Shown here: positions 53,082-64,000 of the stretch, piece after piece | Layout of the letters: each line of letters opens with the position of its first letter | Numbering within the stretch: the first letter of the stretch is position 1 | Assembly (NCBI RefSeq): GCF_900637025.1 | Contig: NZ_LR134336.1 | Coordinates: 884,001 to 948,000 of the forward strand | Length of the DNA: 64,000 nucleotides | DNA from: Streptococcus oralis ATCC 35037 | GTDB lineage: Bacteria; Bacillota; Bacilli; Lactobacillales; Streptococcaceae | Direction: 5' to 3' | Position numbers and translations under genes: made by a program | The notes under the pieces: model-generated | Told to the model about the DNA's origin: nothing | Database searches by the model: none | Seen by the model: the letters and a program-made list of their open reading frames with translations, nothing else

Positions 53082-53990
53082 CTATTCTACCAATTGTGTG
53101 AAGTATTCTTCTAGGTTTTGACGGGCAAAGTATATCTCATCAATAGCAACATCGGACAAAGTTAGTTGCTTAAGAATCTGTTTGACATCTTGTTCATTAC
53201 CAAAGATATGGATTTCATTGTCAGGATTGACAACCTTACACTGGAGCTGGATTTGTTCTTTCAATACCTGACAAGCTCTTTCTTTATCGCTTGTTTTAAG
53301 CACAATATAATCCTCACTCAGTGTTTCAAATTCAGCTTTACTGATTTCACGGATAATCTTACCTTGATCCAGAATACCAAAGCGATTAGCTAAGAGATAG
53401 AGTTCTGACAAGATATGGCTAGAGATGAGGATAGTTATTCCTTTTTCTTGATTGAGTCGCTGGATCATGAGACGAAATTCTTTGATTCCAATCGGATCGA
53501 GACCATTAATAGGTTCATCAAGAATCAGGAAGTCGGGTTTGGATAGGAGGGCAATGGCGATGCCAAGCCTTTGTTTCATTCCTAGTGAGAAATCACGAAA
53601 GACTTTTTTCCCTGTATCTGACAAGCCAACATAGTCCAAGGTTTCATGAATCACCTTATCAGCATTTGGAATATGACGTATCATACAATAATATTTAAGG
53701 TTTTGATAAGCTGTCAAGTGATTGTGAGCTACAGGTGATTCGATAACAGAACCAACTCGAGATAAAGCCTTGGTCCACTCATTTTCTTCTTGGCTAGAAA
53801 AGAGGGAAACTGTACCTTTGTCAGCAAACAATAATTGTGTAATGATTTTAATAAGAGTAGTTTTACCTGCTCCATTTTTTCCAATTAGACCATAAATATC
53901 TCCCTCTTTTATGGTTAGACTAAGATCTTGAAGAATAGCTTGTTGGCCGAATTGTTTGGTCAGTCCATGAATTTCGAGTACTGTTTTCAT
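53082..53990 (-). CDS. ABC transporter ATP-binding protein
   Basis: 302 aa from the ATG at 53990 (GGAGAAAATC site); an 18-residue longer reading has no site. Walker A GKNGAGKTT (~38-45), signature FSLGMKQRLGIA (~133-145), Walker B FLILDEPINGLD (~154-165). The ~80-residue C-terminal extension is typical of BcrA-type transporters. Operon with the permease. Confidence 0.9.
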   Translation of the reverse strand: MKTVLEIHGLTKQFGQQAILQDLSLTIKEGDIYGLIGKNGAGKTTLIKIITQLLFADKGTVSLFSSQEENEWTKALSRVGSVIESPVAHNHLTAYQNLKYYCMIRHIPNADKVIHETLDYVGLSDTGKKVFRDFSLGMKQRLGIAIALLSKPDFLILDEPINGLDPIGIKEFRLMIQRLNQEKGITILISSHILSELYLLANRFGILDQGKIIREISKAEFETLSEDYIVLKTSDKERACQVLKEQIQLQCKVVNPDNEIHIFGNEQDVKQILKQLTLSDVAIDEIYFARQNLEEYFTQLVE

Positions 53991-54104
53991 GATTTTCTCC
54001 TTTTGATTTATTTTTCTAACTTTAGTATAAGCTATAGAAATCAAAGAAACATCAAGTAATTCTAAAGAGTTTCTAAAGTTTTGTAATTCTTAAAAGAAAC
54101 AAAA

Positions 54105-54124
54105 CCCAGTTGACATGAACTGGG
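54105..54124 (-). terminator. Terminator of the HAD phosphatase gene
   Basis: CCCAGTT-gacatg-AACTGGG followed on the minus strand by TTTTGTTT; directly after the stop codon at 54133. Confidence 0.75.
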
Positions 54125-54132
54125 CTTCTCAA

Positions 54133-54942
54133 TTATAAAATATACTTCTCAATGGCACGCGCAACGCCGTCTTCTTCGTTGCTGGTTGTAACGTCATTGG
54201 CTAAGGATTTGACATGGTCGCTGGCATTTCCCATAGCAATGCCAAGTCCTGCAAACTGAAGCATTTCGATATCGTTATTGGCATCGCCCATGGCCATAAT
54301 TTCTGAGGGCTCGATCTTCAAAATCGCTGCTAGTCGAGAAAGAGCAGTAGCCTTTGTTGTTCCAAGTGGCATAGCTTCATAAATGACAGGCTGCGAACGA
54401 ACACCGCTGAACCGTTGGCATAGTTCTGTCGCAAAACGCTGCTCAAAATCGTCTGTTTGCTCTTTTGTTCCTAAAAACATGCCTTGGAACATCCGATACT
54501 TGCCACTAGTCGCGTCCTCAAGGGAGATTTCAGTCAGGTCTGAAAAGACGAGCTTGGCATCATTTTGAACGATTTGATTAGGCTTGCCACCGAGAACAAA
54601 ATAATGTTCCTCATCAAAAAGAGTTAACTGGACGTCGCTTTTTTCTGCTAAGTCATATAGGTATTCAATGTCAGCTGGACTGAGTTCTTGCCAGTCAACT
54701 AGACCCCAGTCACTGGTCTGGTGAGTTGAACAACCATTATTGACAATGACGTACTCATTCTGGAGGTCCAGTCCTAGTTTTTTATAGTAGGGAAGGACAC
54801 CGAAAAGCGGGCGACCTGTACAGAGAACCAGTTTGACACCTTTTTCAATAGCTTGGTGAATGGCAGTGATGTGGGCTTGCGGGATTTCCTTGGCTTCGTT
54901 AAGGAGGGTTCCGTCCATATCCAAGGCAAGTAGTTTAATCAT
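54133..54942 (-). CDS. Cof-type HAD-IIB phosphatase
   Basis: 269 aa. Motif I LALDMDGTLL (D8, D10), motif II LCTGRP, and the C-terminal MAMGDANNDIEML (motif IV) with a C2B cap between; YidA/Cof subfamily, which dephosphorylate sugar phosphates and cofactors. Single-gene unit on the minus strand with GGAAG upstream. Confidence 0.88.
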   Translation of the reverse strand: MIKLLALDMDGTLLNEAKEIPQAHITAIHQAIEKGVKLVLCTGRPLFGVLPYYKKLGLDLQNEYVIVNNGCSTHQTSDWGLVDWQELSPADIEYLYDLAEKSDVQLTLFDEEHYFVLGGKPNQIVQNDAKLVFSDLTEISLEDATSGKYRMFQGMFLGTKEQTDDFEQRFATELCQRFSGVRSQPVIYEAMPLGTTKATALSRLAAILKIEPSEIMAMGDANNDIEMLQFAGLGIAMGNASDHVKSLANDVTTSNEEDGVARAIEKYIL

Positions 54943-54972
54943 AAGACTTCCTTTTCTAGGTGTTTTGCTTTT

Positions 54973-54981
54973 ATTATAGCA
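54973..54981 (-). promoter_or_regulatory. Extended -10 promoter, minus strand
   Basis: Minus-strand TGCTATAAT, 31 bases before the HAD phosphatase start. Confidence 0.65.
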
Positions 54982-55031
54982 TATAGACTATAAAATGTCT
55001 GACAGAATTGTAACATTTGACTTTCCTTTTC

Positions 55032-55060
55032 TTGAAAAACAAAGTAAATTCTTATATAAT
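55032..55060 (+). promoter_or_regulatory. MarR-gene promoter with possible operator
   Basis: TTGAAA and TATAAT with 17-base spacing. AATAT (55059) and ATATT (55072) form an inverted repeat over the transcription start, a plausible autoregulatory MarR site. Confidence 0.7.
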
Positions 55061-55088
55061 ATGTATACTTAATATTTAAGGAGAAATA

Positions 55089-55550
55089 ATGACAAAGTAT
55101 CACTTTAATTCAATTTACAAAAATGATGAAACAGAGTCTACAGGTCTTCTTTTCATCAAAGTCTACAACAAATGGGAAAGCAACTTAAAAAGAGTTTTGA
55201 AATCAGTTGACCTCACTTTGCCTCAGTTTATCGTTTTGACTTCGCTCTTGTTTCTGAGCAATAGAGAGGAATATGTAACGCAAGTTGATATCGCACGGTT
55301 CACTGGTATGGATGTTATGACGGTTTCCCAGATTGTTAGGCTACTGGAGAAGAAAGACTACATTAAACGTGATCAACATCCAAAGGATAGTCGGGCAAAA
55401 CTGGTCTCAGTGACGAAGTCTGGCGCGGAGAAGGTCAATCAAGCTTTACCTTTAGTAGAAGGTGTTGATGAAGAATTTTTTGAAAAACTATCTAACGATA
55501 GAGAAGTTTTTAATCGCTTTTTAGTAGAGTTGGAGGATAAAAATGCCTAG
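55089..55550 (+). CDS. MarR-family transcriptional regulator
   Basis: 153 aa. The winged helix is clear: LPQFIVLTSLLFL, VTQVDIARFTGMDVMTVSQIVRLLEKKDYIKR (about residues 60-95) and DQHPKDSRAKLVSVT as the wing. Helices at both ends would dimerise. AAGGAG upstream. Translationally coupled to the EVE-domain gene by an 8-base overlap; ligand and targets unknown. Confidence 0.9.
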   Translation: MTKYHFNSIYKNDETESTGLLFIKVYNKWESNLKRVLKSVDLTLPQFIVLTSLLFLSNREEYVTQVDIARFTGMDVMTVSQIVRLLEKKDYIKRDQHPKDSRAKLVSVTKSGAEKVNQALPLVEGVDEEFFEKLSNDREVFNRFLVELEDKNA

Positions 55551-55962
55551 ATATTGGGTAGGAGTTGTTTCGCAGAACCATGTTTTAAGAGGAGTTGAAG
55601 GAAATTTTTGTCAGGTCTGTCATGGAAAGAGCGGACCCTTAAATCGTATGAAAAAAGGAGACTACCTTTTATACTATAGCCCAAAATACGATATGAATGG
55701 TCAAGATAAGTTACAGGCTTTTGTGGCCGTAGGTAAAATTATAGACGATAAGGCCTATCAAGTAGAGCAATTCGAAGGATTCTTTCCCTTTAGACGAAAT
55801 GTTGAGTATTATCAGCCAGTCAAAGATTGTTCCATAGAAGTAGCCAGACAACATCCTGAATGGAAAGACTATACTTCTCGACTTCGTTATGGGCATTTTG
55901 AAGTTTCCAAAGACTTTTTTCTCTATATCTTTCAGCATATGAAAGTGGATGATGAAGGATGA
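55543..55962 (+). CDS. EVE-domain (PUA-like) protein
   Basis: 139 aa. RYWVGVVSQNHVLRGVEGNF, MKKGDYLLYYSPK and AFVAVGKIIDD follow the EVE fold, which reads modified nucleic acid bases in other systems. Streptococcal copies stand alone, as here. The link with a MarR gene suggests a stress response, but the target is unknown. Confidence 0.8.
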   Translation: MPRYWVGVVSQNHVLRGVEGNFCQVCHGKSGPLNRMKKGDYLLYYSPKYDMNGQDKLQAFVAVGKIIDDKAYQVEQFEGFFPFRRNVEYYQPVKDCSIEVARQHPEWKDYTSRLRYGHFEVSKDFFLYIFQHMKVDDEG

Positions 55963-56003
55963 TTGATTTGCTAATTAAATGATTGTCAACTAGAATTTTG
56001 GAT

Positions 56004-56032
56004 TTGGACTGTGAAGCGAACTTTGCTATAAT
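56004..56032 (+). promoter_or_regulatory. Sigma-A promoter of rexBA
   Basis: TTGGAC and extended TGCTATAAT with 17-base spacing, 37 bases before rexB. Confidence 0.85.
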
Positions 56033-56068
56033 AGAGTAAGAAACTTTGATAAAGCAAACGAGGCTGAG

Positions 56069-59000
56069 ATGAAATTACTTTATACTGATATTCGGACTTC
56101 TTTGACTGAAATTTTAACGAGAGAGGCAGAAGAGCTAGTTGCTGCAGGCAAGCGGGTTTTCTACATCGCCCCCAACTCTCTTTCATTTGAAAAGGAACGT
56201 GCCGTGCTGGAATGCTTGTCCCAGCAGGCTTCTTTTGCGATTACCGTTACGCGTTTCGCTCAAATGGCTCGTTACCTGGTCTTGAATGACTTGCCAGCTA
56301 AGACGAGTCTTGATGACATCGGGCTTGGGATGACTTTTTATAAATGCCTTGCCGAACTCGATCCCAAGGACTTGCGTGTTTATGGTGCGATTAAGCAGGA
56401 TCCTCAATTTATCCAGCAGTTGATGGAACTTTATCATGAGATGACGACTGCTCAGATGAGCTTTTTGGACTTGGAAAGTTTGACTGATGAGGATAAACGA
56501 GCAGATTTACTCTTGATTTTTGAGAAAGTAACAGCCTATCTTAATCAAGGTCAGTTGGCTCAGGGAAGTCAGCTGTCCCATTTGATTGAGGCTATTGAGA
56601 ATGACAAGGTAAGCAGTGATTTCAGTCAGATTGCCTTGGTTATTGATGGATTTACCCGTTTTTCTGCCGAGGAAGAGCGTGTAGTGGATCTGCTTCATCG
56701 AAAAGGTGTCGAGATTGTCATTGGTGCTTATGCAAGCAAGAAAGCCTATATCAGTCCGTTCACTGAAGGTAATCTCTATCAAGCCAGTGTGGAATTTCTT
56801 CATCATTTGGGGGCAAAATACCAAACACCTGCTCAGGATCGTTCTCAGACTCATGAGAAAATGGATAGTTTTGACAAGGCTTCTCGTTTGCTAGAGTCTT
56901 CTTATGACTTTTCAGAACTCGCTTTAGATGTTGATGAGAAGGATCGTGAAAATCTGCAAATCTGGTCCTGCTTGACGCAAAAAGAGGAGTTGGAGTTAGT
57001 AGCGCGTAGCATTCGTCAGAAATTACATGACCATCCAGAACTGAGTTACAAGAATTTCCGTATTTTGCTGGGGGATGTGGCATCTTACCGGCTATCACTG
57101 AAAACTATTTTTGACCAGTACCAGATTCCTTTCTATCTTGGTAGAAGTGAATCCATGTCCCATCATCCCTTAACCCAGTATGCCGAATCTATTTTGCGTT
57201 TGAAACGCTACCGTTTTCGTCAGGAGGATTTGATTAATCTCCTCAGAACTGGTCTGTATACTGACCTTAGCCAAGCGGATATTGATGCTTTTGAGCAATA
57301 TCTCCGCTATCTTGGTATCAATGGCTTGCCATCTTATCAGCAGACCTTTACCAAATCCCACCATGGAAAATTTGATTTAGAGCGTTTAAATTCTCTTCGT
57401 CTGCGCGTTTTGGCGCCACTTGAAACCTTATTTGCCAGTCGAAAACAAAAGGCTGAAAATCTCTTGCAAAAGTGGAATGCTTTTCTAAAAAATGCTGCTT
57501 TAAGCAAGCAGATGCAAGAATTGACAGCTACTATGGAAACTCTAGAACAGGAAAGACAAGCCGAAGTTTGGAAAGCCTTCTGCCATGTTTTAGAACAATT
57601 TGCGACCGTTTTTGCCGGTTCACAAGTTAGTCTAGAGGACTTCCTGTCCTTGCTTCATTCTGGGATGAGTTTGTCCCAGTATCGCACCATTCCAGCAACT
57701 GTTGATACTGTTCTGGTGCAGAGTTATGATTTGATTGCACCTATGACCGCTGACTTTGTCTACGCCATCGGGCTGACTCAGGATCATTTACCAAAAATTG
57801 CGCAAAACACCAGCCTGTTAACAGACGAAGAAAGACAAAGCCTAAACCAAGCGACTGAAGAGGGAGCACAATTACTGATTGCAAGTAGTGAAAACCTCAA
57901 GAAAAATCGCTACACCATGCTTTCCTTAGTCAATGCTGCCCGTAAACAATTGATTTTGTCAGCTCCAAGTCTTCTTAATGAAAATGAGAGCAAGGAATCA
58001 GCCTATCTTCAGGAACTGGTGGGTTTTGGATTTAGCCGGTTAGAGAAGAAGATTCATCAAAAAAGTCTGTCTAAGGATGATATGGGTTCATATCACAGTC
58101 TCTTGTCTAGTCTCGTTTCCTATCATCAGCAGGCGGGTTCTAGTGAAAATGAAGAAGATTTGACCTTTGTCAAGGTTCTGGCGCGTGTGATGGGGAAAAA
58201 ACTTGACCAAAAAGGTCTTACAAATCCTGCACTCCCAACTAGCCCAAGCAGCAAGCCATTAGAGAAAGAGACCTTGCAGGCTCTCTATCCAGCTGACAAA
58301 GAGTTTTACCTGTCTACGTCTGGTTTGACAGAGTTTTACCGCAATGAATACAGTTATTTCCTCCGTTATGTCTTAGGTTTGCAGGAAGAATTGCGCCTGC
58401 GTCCAGATGCTCGCAGTCATGGGAATTTCTTGCACCGTATTTTGGAACGTGCCTTGAAACTACCTGCTGAAAATTCCTTTGATCAGCGTTTGGAACAAGC
58501 CATTAAGGAAACCAGCCAAGAACGCGAATTTGAAGCTATTTATCAAGAAAGTTTGGAAGCCCAATTTACCAAGGAAGTTCTTCTTGATGTTGCTCGGACA
58601 ACTGGGCATATCCTCCGCCATAATCCAGCCATTGAAACCATCCAAGAGGAAGCAACATTTGGTGGTAAAGATCAGGCCTTTATTCAATTGGATAATGGTC
58701 GGAGTGTCCATGTGCGAGGCAAGGTTGACCGTATTGACCGCCTGAAAGCTGATGGAGCACTGGGAGTGGTGGACTACAAGTCTAGTCTGACTCAGTTCCA
58801 GTTTCCTCATTTCTTTAATGGGCTTAATTCCCAACTGCCTACCTATCTTGCTGCCCTAAAAAGAGAAGGGGAGCAGGACTTTTTCGGAGCCATGTACTTG
58901 GAAATGGCTGAACCTGTCCAATCTCTGTTGACCGTTAAGAGTCTGGCAGGAGCAGTAGTAGAAGTCAGCAAATCAATGAAATACCAAGGACTCTTTTTAG

Positions 59001-59344
59001 AAAAAGAAAGCAGTCACTTGGGCGAATTTTACAACAAAAACAAGGCCAACCAGCTGACAGACGAGGAATTCCAGCTCTTATTGGACTACAATGCCCATCT
59101 TTACAAGAAGGCAGCTGAGAAGATTTTACAAGGCCAGTTCGCCATCAATCCCTATACCGAAAATGGCAGAAGCATTGCCCCATACGTTCAGCAACACCAA
59201 GCCATTACTGGATTTGAAGCAAATTACCACTTGGGACAAGCCCGTTTCCTTGAGAAATTAGACTTATCTGATGGCAAGCGTCTGGTAGGAGAAAAACTTA
59301 AGCAAGCTTGGTTTGAAAAAATGAGAGAGGAGTTGAATCGATGA
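56069..59344 (+). CDS. rexB: RexB, AddB-type helicase-nuclease subunit
   Basis: 1091 aa. The N-terminal helicase-like half lacks a good Walker A ([14 protein letters not shown] in its place), as in streptococcal RexB. The C-terminal RecB-type nuclease has GVVDYKSS with D902 and K904, preceded by [10 protein letters not shown]. No iron-sulfur Cys set is evident, unlike B. subtilis AddB. With RexA it processes double-strand breaks to Chi-regulated 3' ends for recombination. Overlaps rexA by four bases. Confidence 0.95.
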   Translation: MKLLYTDIRTSLTEILTREAEELVAAGKRVFYIAPNSLSFEKERAVLECLSQQASFAITVTRFAQMARYLVLNDLPAKTSLDDIGLGMTFYKCLAELDPKDLRVYGAIKQDPQFIQQLMELYHEMTTAQMSFLDLESLTDEDKRADLLLIFEKVTAYLNQGQLAQGSQLSHLIEAIENDKVSSDFSQIALVIDGFTRFSAEEERVVDLLHRKGVEIVIGAYASKKAYISPFTEGNLYQASVEFLHHLGAKYQTPAQDRSQTHEKMDSFDKASRLLESSYDFSELALDVDEKDRENLQIWSCLTQKEELELVARSIRQKLHDHPELSYKNFRILLGDVASYRLSLKTIFDQYQIPFYLGRSESMSHHPLTQYAESILRLKRYRFRQEDLINLLRTGLYTDLSQADIDAFEQYLRYLGINGLPSYQQTFTKSHHGKFDLERLNSLRLRVLAPLETLFASRKQKAENLLQKWNAFLKNAALSKQMQELTATMETLEQERQAEVWKAFCHVLEQFATVFAGSQVSLEDFLSLLHSGMSLSQYRTIPATVDTVLVQSYDLIAPMTADFVYAIGLTQDHLPKIAQNTSLLTDEERQSLNQATEEGAQLLIASSENLKKNRYTMLSLVNAARKQLILSAPSLLNENESKESAYLQELVGFGFSRLEKKIHQKSLSKDDMGSYHSLLSSLVSYHQQAGSSENEEDLTFVKVLARVMGKKLDQKGLTNPALPTSPSSKPLEKETLQALYPADKEFYLSTSGLTEFYRNEYSYFLRYVLGLQEELRLRPDARSHGNFLHRILERALKLPAENSFDQRLEQAIKETSQEREFEAIYQESLEAQFTKEVLLDVARTTGHILRHNPAIETIQEEATFGGKDQAFIQLDNGRSVHVRGKVDRIDRLKADGALGVVDYKSSLTQFQFPHFFNGLNSQLPTYLAALKREGEQDFFGAMYLEMAEPVQSLLTVKSLAGAVVEVSKSMKYQGLFLEKESSHLGEFYNKNKANQLTDEEFQLLLDYNAHLYKKAAEKILQGQFAINPYTENGRSIAPYVQQHQAITGFEANYHLGQARFLEKLDLSDGKRLVGEKLKQAWFEKMREELNR

Positions 59345-62300
59345 AGCCCATTTCCTTTTTAACTGAGGAAGAAATTCAAAAACTGCAAGAAGCAGAAGCG
59401 AGTTCGAACAAGGAACAAAAGAAAACAGCTGAGCAAATCGAAGCCATTTATACCGCAGGGCAAAATATCCTTGTTTCAGCGTCTGCTGGTTCAGGGAAGA
59501 CCTTTGTCATGGCCGAACGCATTCTGGATCAGTTAGCGCGTGGTGTAGAAATCAGCCAACTCTTTATCTCGACCTTTACCGTCAAGGCTGCTACAGAACT
59601 CAAAGAACGCTTGGAGAAAAAAATCAGCCAACAAATCCAAGAAGGTAACGATGTCGATCTCAAACAACACTTGGGACGCCAGTTGGCAGACCTGCCAAAC
59701 GCTGCCATCGGAACCATGGACTCCTTCACACAAAAATTCCTTGGCAAGCATGGTTATCTGATTGATATCGCACCGAACTTCCGTATTTTGCAAAATGAAA
59801 GTGAACAGTTAATCCTCAAAAATGAAGTTTTTCATCAGGTGTTTGAAGACCATTACCAAGGTGAGAATAAAGAGAAATTTAGCCGTTTGGTGAAGAACTT
59901 TGCTGGGCGTGGCAAGGATGAACGTGGTCTGCGCCAGCAAGTCTACAAAATCTATGATTTCCTTCAATCCACCAGCAGTCCCCAAAAATGGCTGAACGGG
60001 TCTTTCCTCAAAGGGTTTGAAAAAGCTGACTTTGCAAATGAAAAAGACAAACAAACTGAGCAAATCAAGCAGGCGCTTTGGGACATGGAAAGTTTCTTCC
60101 GTTATCATCTGGATAACGATGCCAAGGAGTTTCCAAAAGCTGCCTATTTAGAAGCTGTTCAACAGGTTCTGGATGAAATTAGCTCCTTAAATCAAGAGTC
60201 CGATAGCCAGGCTTATCAAGCAGTGCTTTCTCGTGTTGTCGCCATCTCGAAGGAGAAAAATGGTCGAGCTCTGGCTAACTCCAGTCGTAAGGCCGATTTA
60301 AAACCACTGGCTGATGCCTATAACGATGAGAGAAAGACCCAGTTTGCTAAACTAGGACAACTGTTAGATCAGATAACCATTCTCGACTATCAAGGGCGTT
60401 ATCATAAAGATACCTGGGATCTAGCTAAAACCTTCCAAACCTTTATGAGTGATTTTGTGGAGGCTTATCGTGAACGTAAACGCCAAGAAAATGCCTTTGA
60501 ATTTGCTGATATTAGTCATTACACCATTGAGATTTTAGAGAATTTCCCACAAGTCCGCGAGGCTTATCAGGAACGATTCCACGAAGTCATGGTCGATGAG
60601 TATCAGGATACTAACCACATTCAAGAACGGATGCTGGAATTGCTGTCGAATGGTCACAATCGCTTTATGGTGGGAGATATCAAGCAGTCTATCTACCGTT
60701 TCCGTCAGGCAGATCCCCAAATTTTCAATGAAAAATTTCAACGCTATGCGCAAAATCCTAAAGAGGGTAAGTTGATACTCCTCAAGGAAAATTTCCGTAG
60801 CAGTTCAGAAGTGCTATCAGCAACCAATGATGTTTTTGGACGTCTTATGGACCAAGAGGTCGGCGAAATCAACTATGATAGCATGCACCAGCTTGTTTTT
60901 GCTAATACCAAGCTGGCTCCTAATCCAGACAACAAGGCAGAATTTCTCCTCTACGATAAGGACGATAGTGGGCAAGAGGAGGAAGAGAGCCAAACAGAAT
61001 CGAAACTAACTGGGGAAATGCGTCTGGTCATCAAGGAAATCTTGAAGCTCCATCAAGAGAAAGGTGTAGCCTTTAAGGAAATTGCCCTTTTGACTTCCAG
61101 TCGCAGTCGAAATGACCAGATTCTACTTGCCCTGTCTGAGTACGGAATTCCAGTTAAAACCGACGGTGAGCAAAACAACTACCTCCAATCCCTAGAAGTA
61201 CAAGTCATGCTGGACACCCTGCGCGTCATTCACAATCCCCTGCAAGACTATGCCTTGGTAGCTCTGATGAAGTCTCCTATGTTTAGTTTCGATGAGGACG
61301 AGTTGGCACGCTTGTCCCTTCAGAAAATAGAAGATAAGGCCCAAGAAAATCTCTATGAGAAACTGGTCAATGCTCAAAAACTGGCAACAAGTCAGAAAAA
61401 CTTGATTTATACAGCTCTAGCTGAAAAACTCAATCAATTCATGGATATTTTGGATTCTTGGCGCTTGTATGCCAAAACCCACTCTCTCTATGACTTGATT
61501 TGGAAGATTTACAACGACCGTTTTTACTATGACTATGTTGGAGCCCTGCCAAACGGTCCAGCTAGACAGGCCAATCTCTATGCCCTAGCTCTACGAGCTG
61601 ACCAGTTTGAAAAGAGTAATTTCAAGGGCTTGTCTCGTTTTATCCGTATGATTGACCAAGTCCTAGAAGTCCAGCACGATCTCGCAAGTGTAGCCGTCGC
61701 ACCGCCTAAAGATGCTGTGGAACTCTTGACCATTCACAAGAGCAAAGGACTGGAGTTTCCTTATGTCTTTATCCTCAACATGGATCAGGACTTCAACAAG
61801 CAAGACTCGATGTCAGACGTCATTCTCAGCCGTCAAAATGGGCTTGGTGTCAAATACATTGCCAAGGTGGAAACAGGAGCAGTGGAAGCACACTATCCTA
61901 AAACCATCAAACTCTCCATTCCTAGCCTGACCTATACGCAGAATGAGAAAGAACTGCAACTGGCTAGCTATTCAGAGCAGATGCGTCTGCTGTATGTTGC
62001 CATGACAAGGGCTGAGAAAAAGCTCTATCTTGTTGGCAAGGGCTCTCGCGAAAAGCTAGAAGCCAAGGAATACCCAGCAGCAAACAATGGAAAATTAGAT
62101 AGCAATACCAGACTGCAAGCAAGAAATTTCCAAGATTGGGTCTGGGCTATCAGTAAAGTATTTACCAAGGACAATCTCAACTTTAGCTATCGTTTTGTTG
62201 GTGAAGACCTGTTGACTAGAGAAGCTATTGGTCAATTGGAAAACAAGAGCCCTCTCCAAGATAGCTCTCAAGCAGACAATCGCCAGTCAGAAACTATCAA

Positions 62301-62994
62301 AGAAGCTTTGGAAATGCTGAAAGAGGTGGAAGTTTATAATACTCTTCACCGCGCAGCCATTGAACTACCAAGTGTTCAAACCCCAAGCCAAATCAAGAAA
62401 TTCTACGAACCGGTTATGGATATGGAAGGGGTAGAAATTACTAACCAAACTCAATCATCGGAAAAGAAAATCAGCTTTGATTTACCAGATTTTTCAACTA
62501 AAGAAAAGGTAACTGGAGCTGAGATTGGTAGTGCAACCCACGAACTCATGCAAAGAATTGACCTCATTCAGCAACCAACACTTGCTAGCCTGACAGAAAC
62601 TCTCAAACAAGTTCAGACTAGTCCAGCTGTTAGAGACAAGATCAATCTTTCTAAAATTCTTGCCTTCTTTGATACAGCACTTGGTCAGGAAATTCTCGCT
62701 AATACCAGCCATCTTTACCGCGAGCAACCTTTCTCCATGCTCAAAAAAGATCAAAAGAGTAAGGAAGATTTCGTTGTCCGTGGAATCTTGGATGGCTATC
62801 TGCTTTATGAGGATCGCATCGTTCTTTTCGACTACAAAACAGACCGTTACGATGAACCAAGTCAACTCATAGACCGCTATCGTGGTCAGTTAGCCTTATA
62901 CGGAGAGGCTTTATCTAGAGCCTATTCGATTGAAAACATAGAAAAATACTTGATTTTGCTCGGCAAAGACGAGGTTCAAGTTGTAAAAGTATAA
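59341..62994 (+). CDS. rexA: RexA, AddA-type helicase-nuclease subunit
   Basis: 1217 aa UvrD-like superfamily 1 helicase fused to a nuclease. Walker [11 protein letters not shown] (K53), motif [10 protein letters not shown] (~418-425), motif [36 protein letters not shown] and [17 protein letters not shown] are intact. Nuclease motif [10 protein letters not shown] (D1164, K1166) near the C-terminus. Main motor of the RexAB complex in recombination repair. Confidence 0.96.
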   Translation: MKPISFLTEEEIQKLQEAEASSNKEQKKTAEQIEAIYTAGQNILVSASAGSGKTFVMAERILDQLARGVEISQLFISTFTVKAATELKERLEKKISQQIQEGNDVDLKQHLGRQLADLPNAAIGTMDSFTQKFLGKHGYLIDIAPNFRILQNESEQLILKNEVFHQVFEDHYQGENKEKFSRLVKNFAGRGKDERGLRQQVYKIYDFLQSTSSPQKWLNGSFLKGFEKADFANEKDKQTEQIKQALWDMESFFRYHLDNDAKEFPKAAYLEAVQQVLDEISSLNQESDSQAYQAVLSRVVAISKEKNGRALANSSRKADLKPLADAYNDERKTQFAKLGQLLDQITILDYQGRYHKDTWDLAKTFQTFMSDFVEAYRERKRQENAFEFADISHYTIEILENFPQVREAYQERFHEVMVDEYQDTNHIQERMLELLSNGHNRFMVGDIKQSIYRFRQADPQIFNEKFQRYAQNPKEGKLILLKENFRSSSEVLSATNDVFGRLMDQEVGEINYDSMHQLVFANTKLAPNPDNKAEFLLYDKDDSGQEEEESQTESKLTGEMRLVIKEILKLHQEKGVAFKEIALLTSSRSRNDQILLALSEYGIPVKTDGEQNNYLQSLEVQVMLDTLRVIHNPLQDYALVALMKSPMFSFDEDELARLSLQKIEDKAQENLYEKLVNAQKLATSQKNLIYTALAEKLNQFMDILDSWRLYAKTHSLYDLIWKIYNDRFYYDYVGALPNGPARQANLYALALRADQFEKSNFKGLSRFIRMIDQVLEVQHDLASVAVAPPKDAVELLTIHKSKGLEFPYVFILNMDQDFNKQDSMSDVILSRQNGLGVKYIAKVETGAVEAHYPKTIKLSIPSLTYTQNEKELQLASYSEQMRLLYVAMTRAEKKLYLVGKGSREKLEAKEYPAANNGKLDSNTRLQARNFQDWVWAISKVFTKDNLNFSYRFVGEDLLTREAIGQLENKSPLQDSSQADNRQSETIKEALEMLKEVEVYNTLHRAAIELPSVQTPSQIKKFYEPVMDMEGVEITNQTQSSEKKISFDLPDFSTKEKVTGAEIGSATHELMQRIDLIQQPTLASLTETLKQVQTSPAVRDKINLSKILAFFDTALGQEILANTSHLYREQPFSMLKKDQKSKEDFVVRGILDGYLLYEDRIVLFDYKTDRYDEPSQLIDRYRGQLALYGEALSRAYSIENIEKYLILLGKDEVQVVKV

Positions 62995-63011
62995 CCTAGA
63001 AAGGAGACCTC

Positions 63012-64000
63012 ATGACACTTCCAGTTAGAAAATCCCTGCACGATGCGGTTTTACAGGCTTCAAAAGCCGATACTTGGGATCAAGCTACCAAGGAATGGAA
63101 TGAAGTTTCCTTGATTTTTAATGGCATTGGCCGTAGTAATTGTGTTTGCGGGAATGCCATAAAATACGCCTACGAACTCTTTAATGGTGTCACAGGCCAA
63201 CGCCTCTTTCCAATCGGTAGTGACTGCGTCCGTCATTTTCATCGTATTATCCTCGATCAGCAACTGGAAGAGGAAGACAAGCTTCTCAGAAAACTTGAAA
63301 ACCTAACCAGAAAGGCTCAGAAAAAGGAAAAAATCAAGGTCAATAAAAGCGACTTTGACGAACGACTTTTAAAATGGTTTTGGGAAAAAGGTGTTTTCAA
63401 AGCCAATCGTGGCAATCATTTTGCGCCTGAGAGAGACTATCAGCTCTTCCTAGAGGTCTTTCAAGGCGGAAGTTGGACCAAGGCAGAGCCAAAGAAGAAG
63501 GCTCGTATGGAAGAAGTGCTGGAAAAGTGTATCAAACCTTTTCTACTTGGTAAGACCGATGAACAACTCTACCTTGTCAAACTAGGCAAGGAGAAAATCG
63601 ACTACGAGCAGCATCTACGGATTCAAGCAGAGAAAGAACGCAAGAAAAGAGATAAAATCGCCAAGCAATACGCTGACAACCTCATTCTTGCCATGGGACC
63701 TGCAGAACGAGCCTATCAAGATTACTTTGGCTTTACAGAAACCTTGACCCAAGAAGAACGAAAATGGGAAAAAATCCTCTTTGGAAAAAATAGAGACGAA
63801 CGGGCTATCAAGGCTAAGCAAAACCAAAAGGAGCTGGAAAAGGATCAGCGGATTGCAGGTCAGGATCCGATTGAACGAAAGCAGAAGCAGACTTGGCTTC
63901 TTAATTCTTATTTTCGGGATTTGCCTGATGAAAAAGCTAGATTTTCTCGGCTTCTATTAGAATATCGAAAAAGTGGAGAAGTACTCTTTTCAGATGAATA
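63012..64000 (+). CDS. Conserved protein with Cys-rich N-terminus, cut by window end
   Basis: ATG 63012 after GAAAGGAGACC, 17 bases beyond rexA. 329 codons are visible and the frame is open at the last base (ending SDE then TA), so the stop may be the next base. CVCGNAIKYAYEL and a later DCVRHFH (residues ~43-78) could bind zinc. The rest is long charged helices (RIQAEKERKKRDKIAKQYAD). Similar genes follow rexA in other streptococci; function unknown. Confidence 0.65.
   Translation, partial: MTLPVRKSLHDAVLQASKADTWDQATKEWNEVSLIFNGIGRSNCVCGNAIKYAYELFNGVTGQRLFPIGSDCVRHFHRIILDQQLEEEDKLLRKLENLTRKAQKKEKIKVNKSDFDERLLKWFWEKGVFKANRGNHFAPERDYQLFLEVFQGGSWTKAEPKKKARMEEVLEKCIKPFLLGKTDEQLYLVKLGKEKIDYEQHLRIQAEKERKKRDKIAKQYADNLILAMGPAERAYQDYFGFTETLTQEERKWEKILFGKNRDERAIKAKQNQKELEKDQRIAGQDPIERKQKQTWLLNSYFRDLPDEKARFSRLLLEYRKSGEVLFSDE

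Noticed and set aside
1..64000. tRNA or rRNA genes
   Set aside because: No TTCRANNC arm with a matching acceptor stem and no rRNA-like GC-rich conserved blocks were seen.

Overview
The window is low-GC Firmicute DNA and reads as a commensal or oral Streptococcus of the mitis/oralis/sanguinis type. The grounds are the streptococcal rexB-rexA pair, a pneumococcus-like arginine-decarboxylase/carboxynorspermidine/agmatine-deiminase operon, frequent extended -10 promoters, and a type VIIb secretion (T7SSb) locus with LXG toxins. Species cannot be fixed from the sequence alone.

Left arm, 1-14.8 kb: the 3' end of essB and complete essC (the T7SSb motor ATPase) are followed by three effector modules. 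A full module has two small helical targeting proteins, a DUF4176 protein, an LXG toxin and its immunity gene(s). Module A (4.9-10.5 kb) has an LXG protein with a hydrophobic, glycine-rich C-terminus and a row of paralogous membrane immunity genes. A second, damaged module (10.5-13.1 kb) is a partial duplicate of A. It begins with a copy of the last 30 codons of essC plus the essC terminator and the module promoter. A third essC-tail copy at 13.16 kb precedes module B.

Accessory array, 14.8-31.7 kb: module B has one full LXG toxin (ART-like C-terminus), then a second full copy of the same gene with a GH-E nuclease tip. After these come about seven orphan toxin tips. Each carries a variable length of the shared pre-toxin sequence in front and one or two matching immunity genes behind (SUFU, Imm22, ankyrin plus DUF2185, SUKH, acidic helical). 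This is an LXG counterpart of the orphan CdiA-CT/Rhs cassette arrays: stored tip-immunity pairs flanked by homology to the expressed gene. Broken copies, chimeras and toxin-tail scars document repeated recombination.

Middle, 31.7-42.4 kb: a region with RNA-like nested helices, a SAP-domain protein, an ADP-ribosylglycohydrolase, a lipoprotein, an orphan membrane immunity paralogue, a nonsense-split gene, a lipid kinase, a nucleotidyltransferase-like protein, a GH13 neopullulanase-type enzyme, and an alpha/beta hydrolase.

Right arm, 42.6-64 kb: a roughly 330-nt structured RNA with its own promoter and terminator precedes a six-gene polyamine operon (speA-like, speE, saccharopine-dehydrogenase-like, nspC, aguA, aguB). 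Then come a TraX-like membrane protein, a two-component system, a convergent ABC transporter, a HAD phosphatase, a MarR regulator with an EVE-domain protein, rexB-rexA, and a gene cut by the window end.
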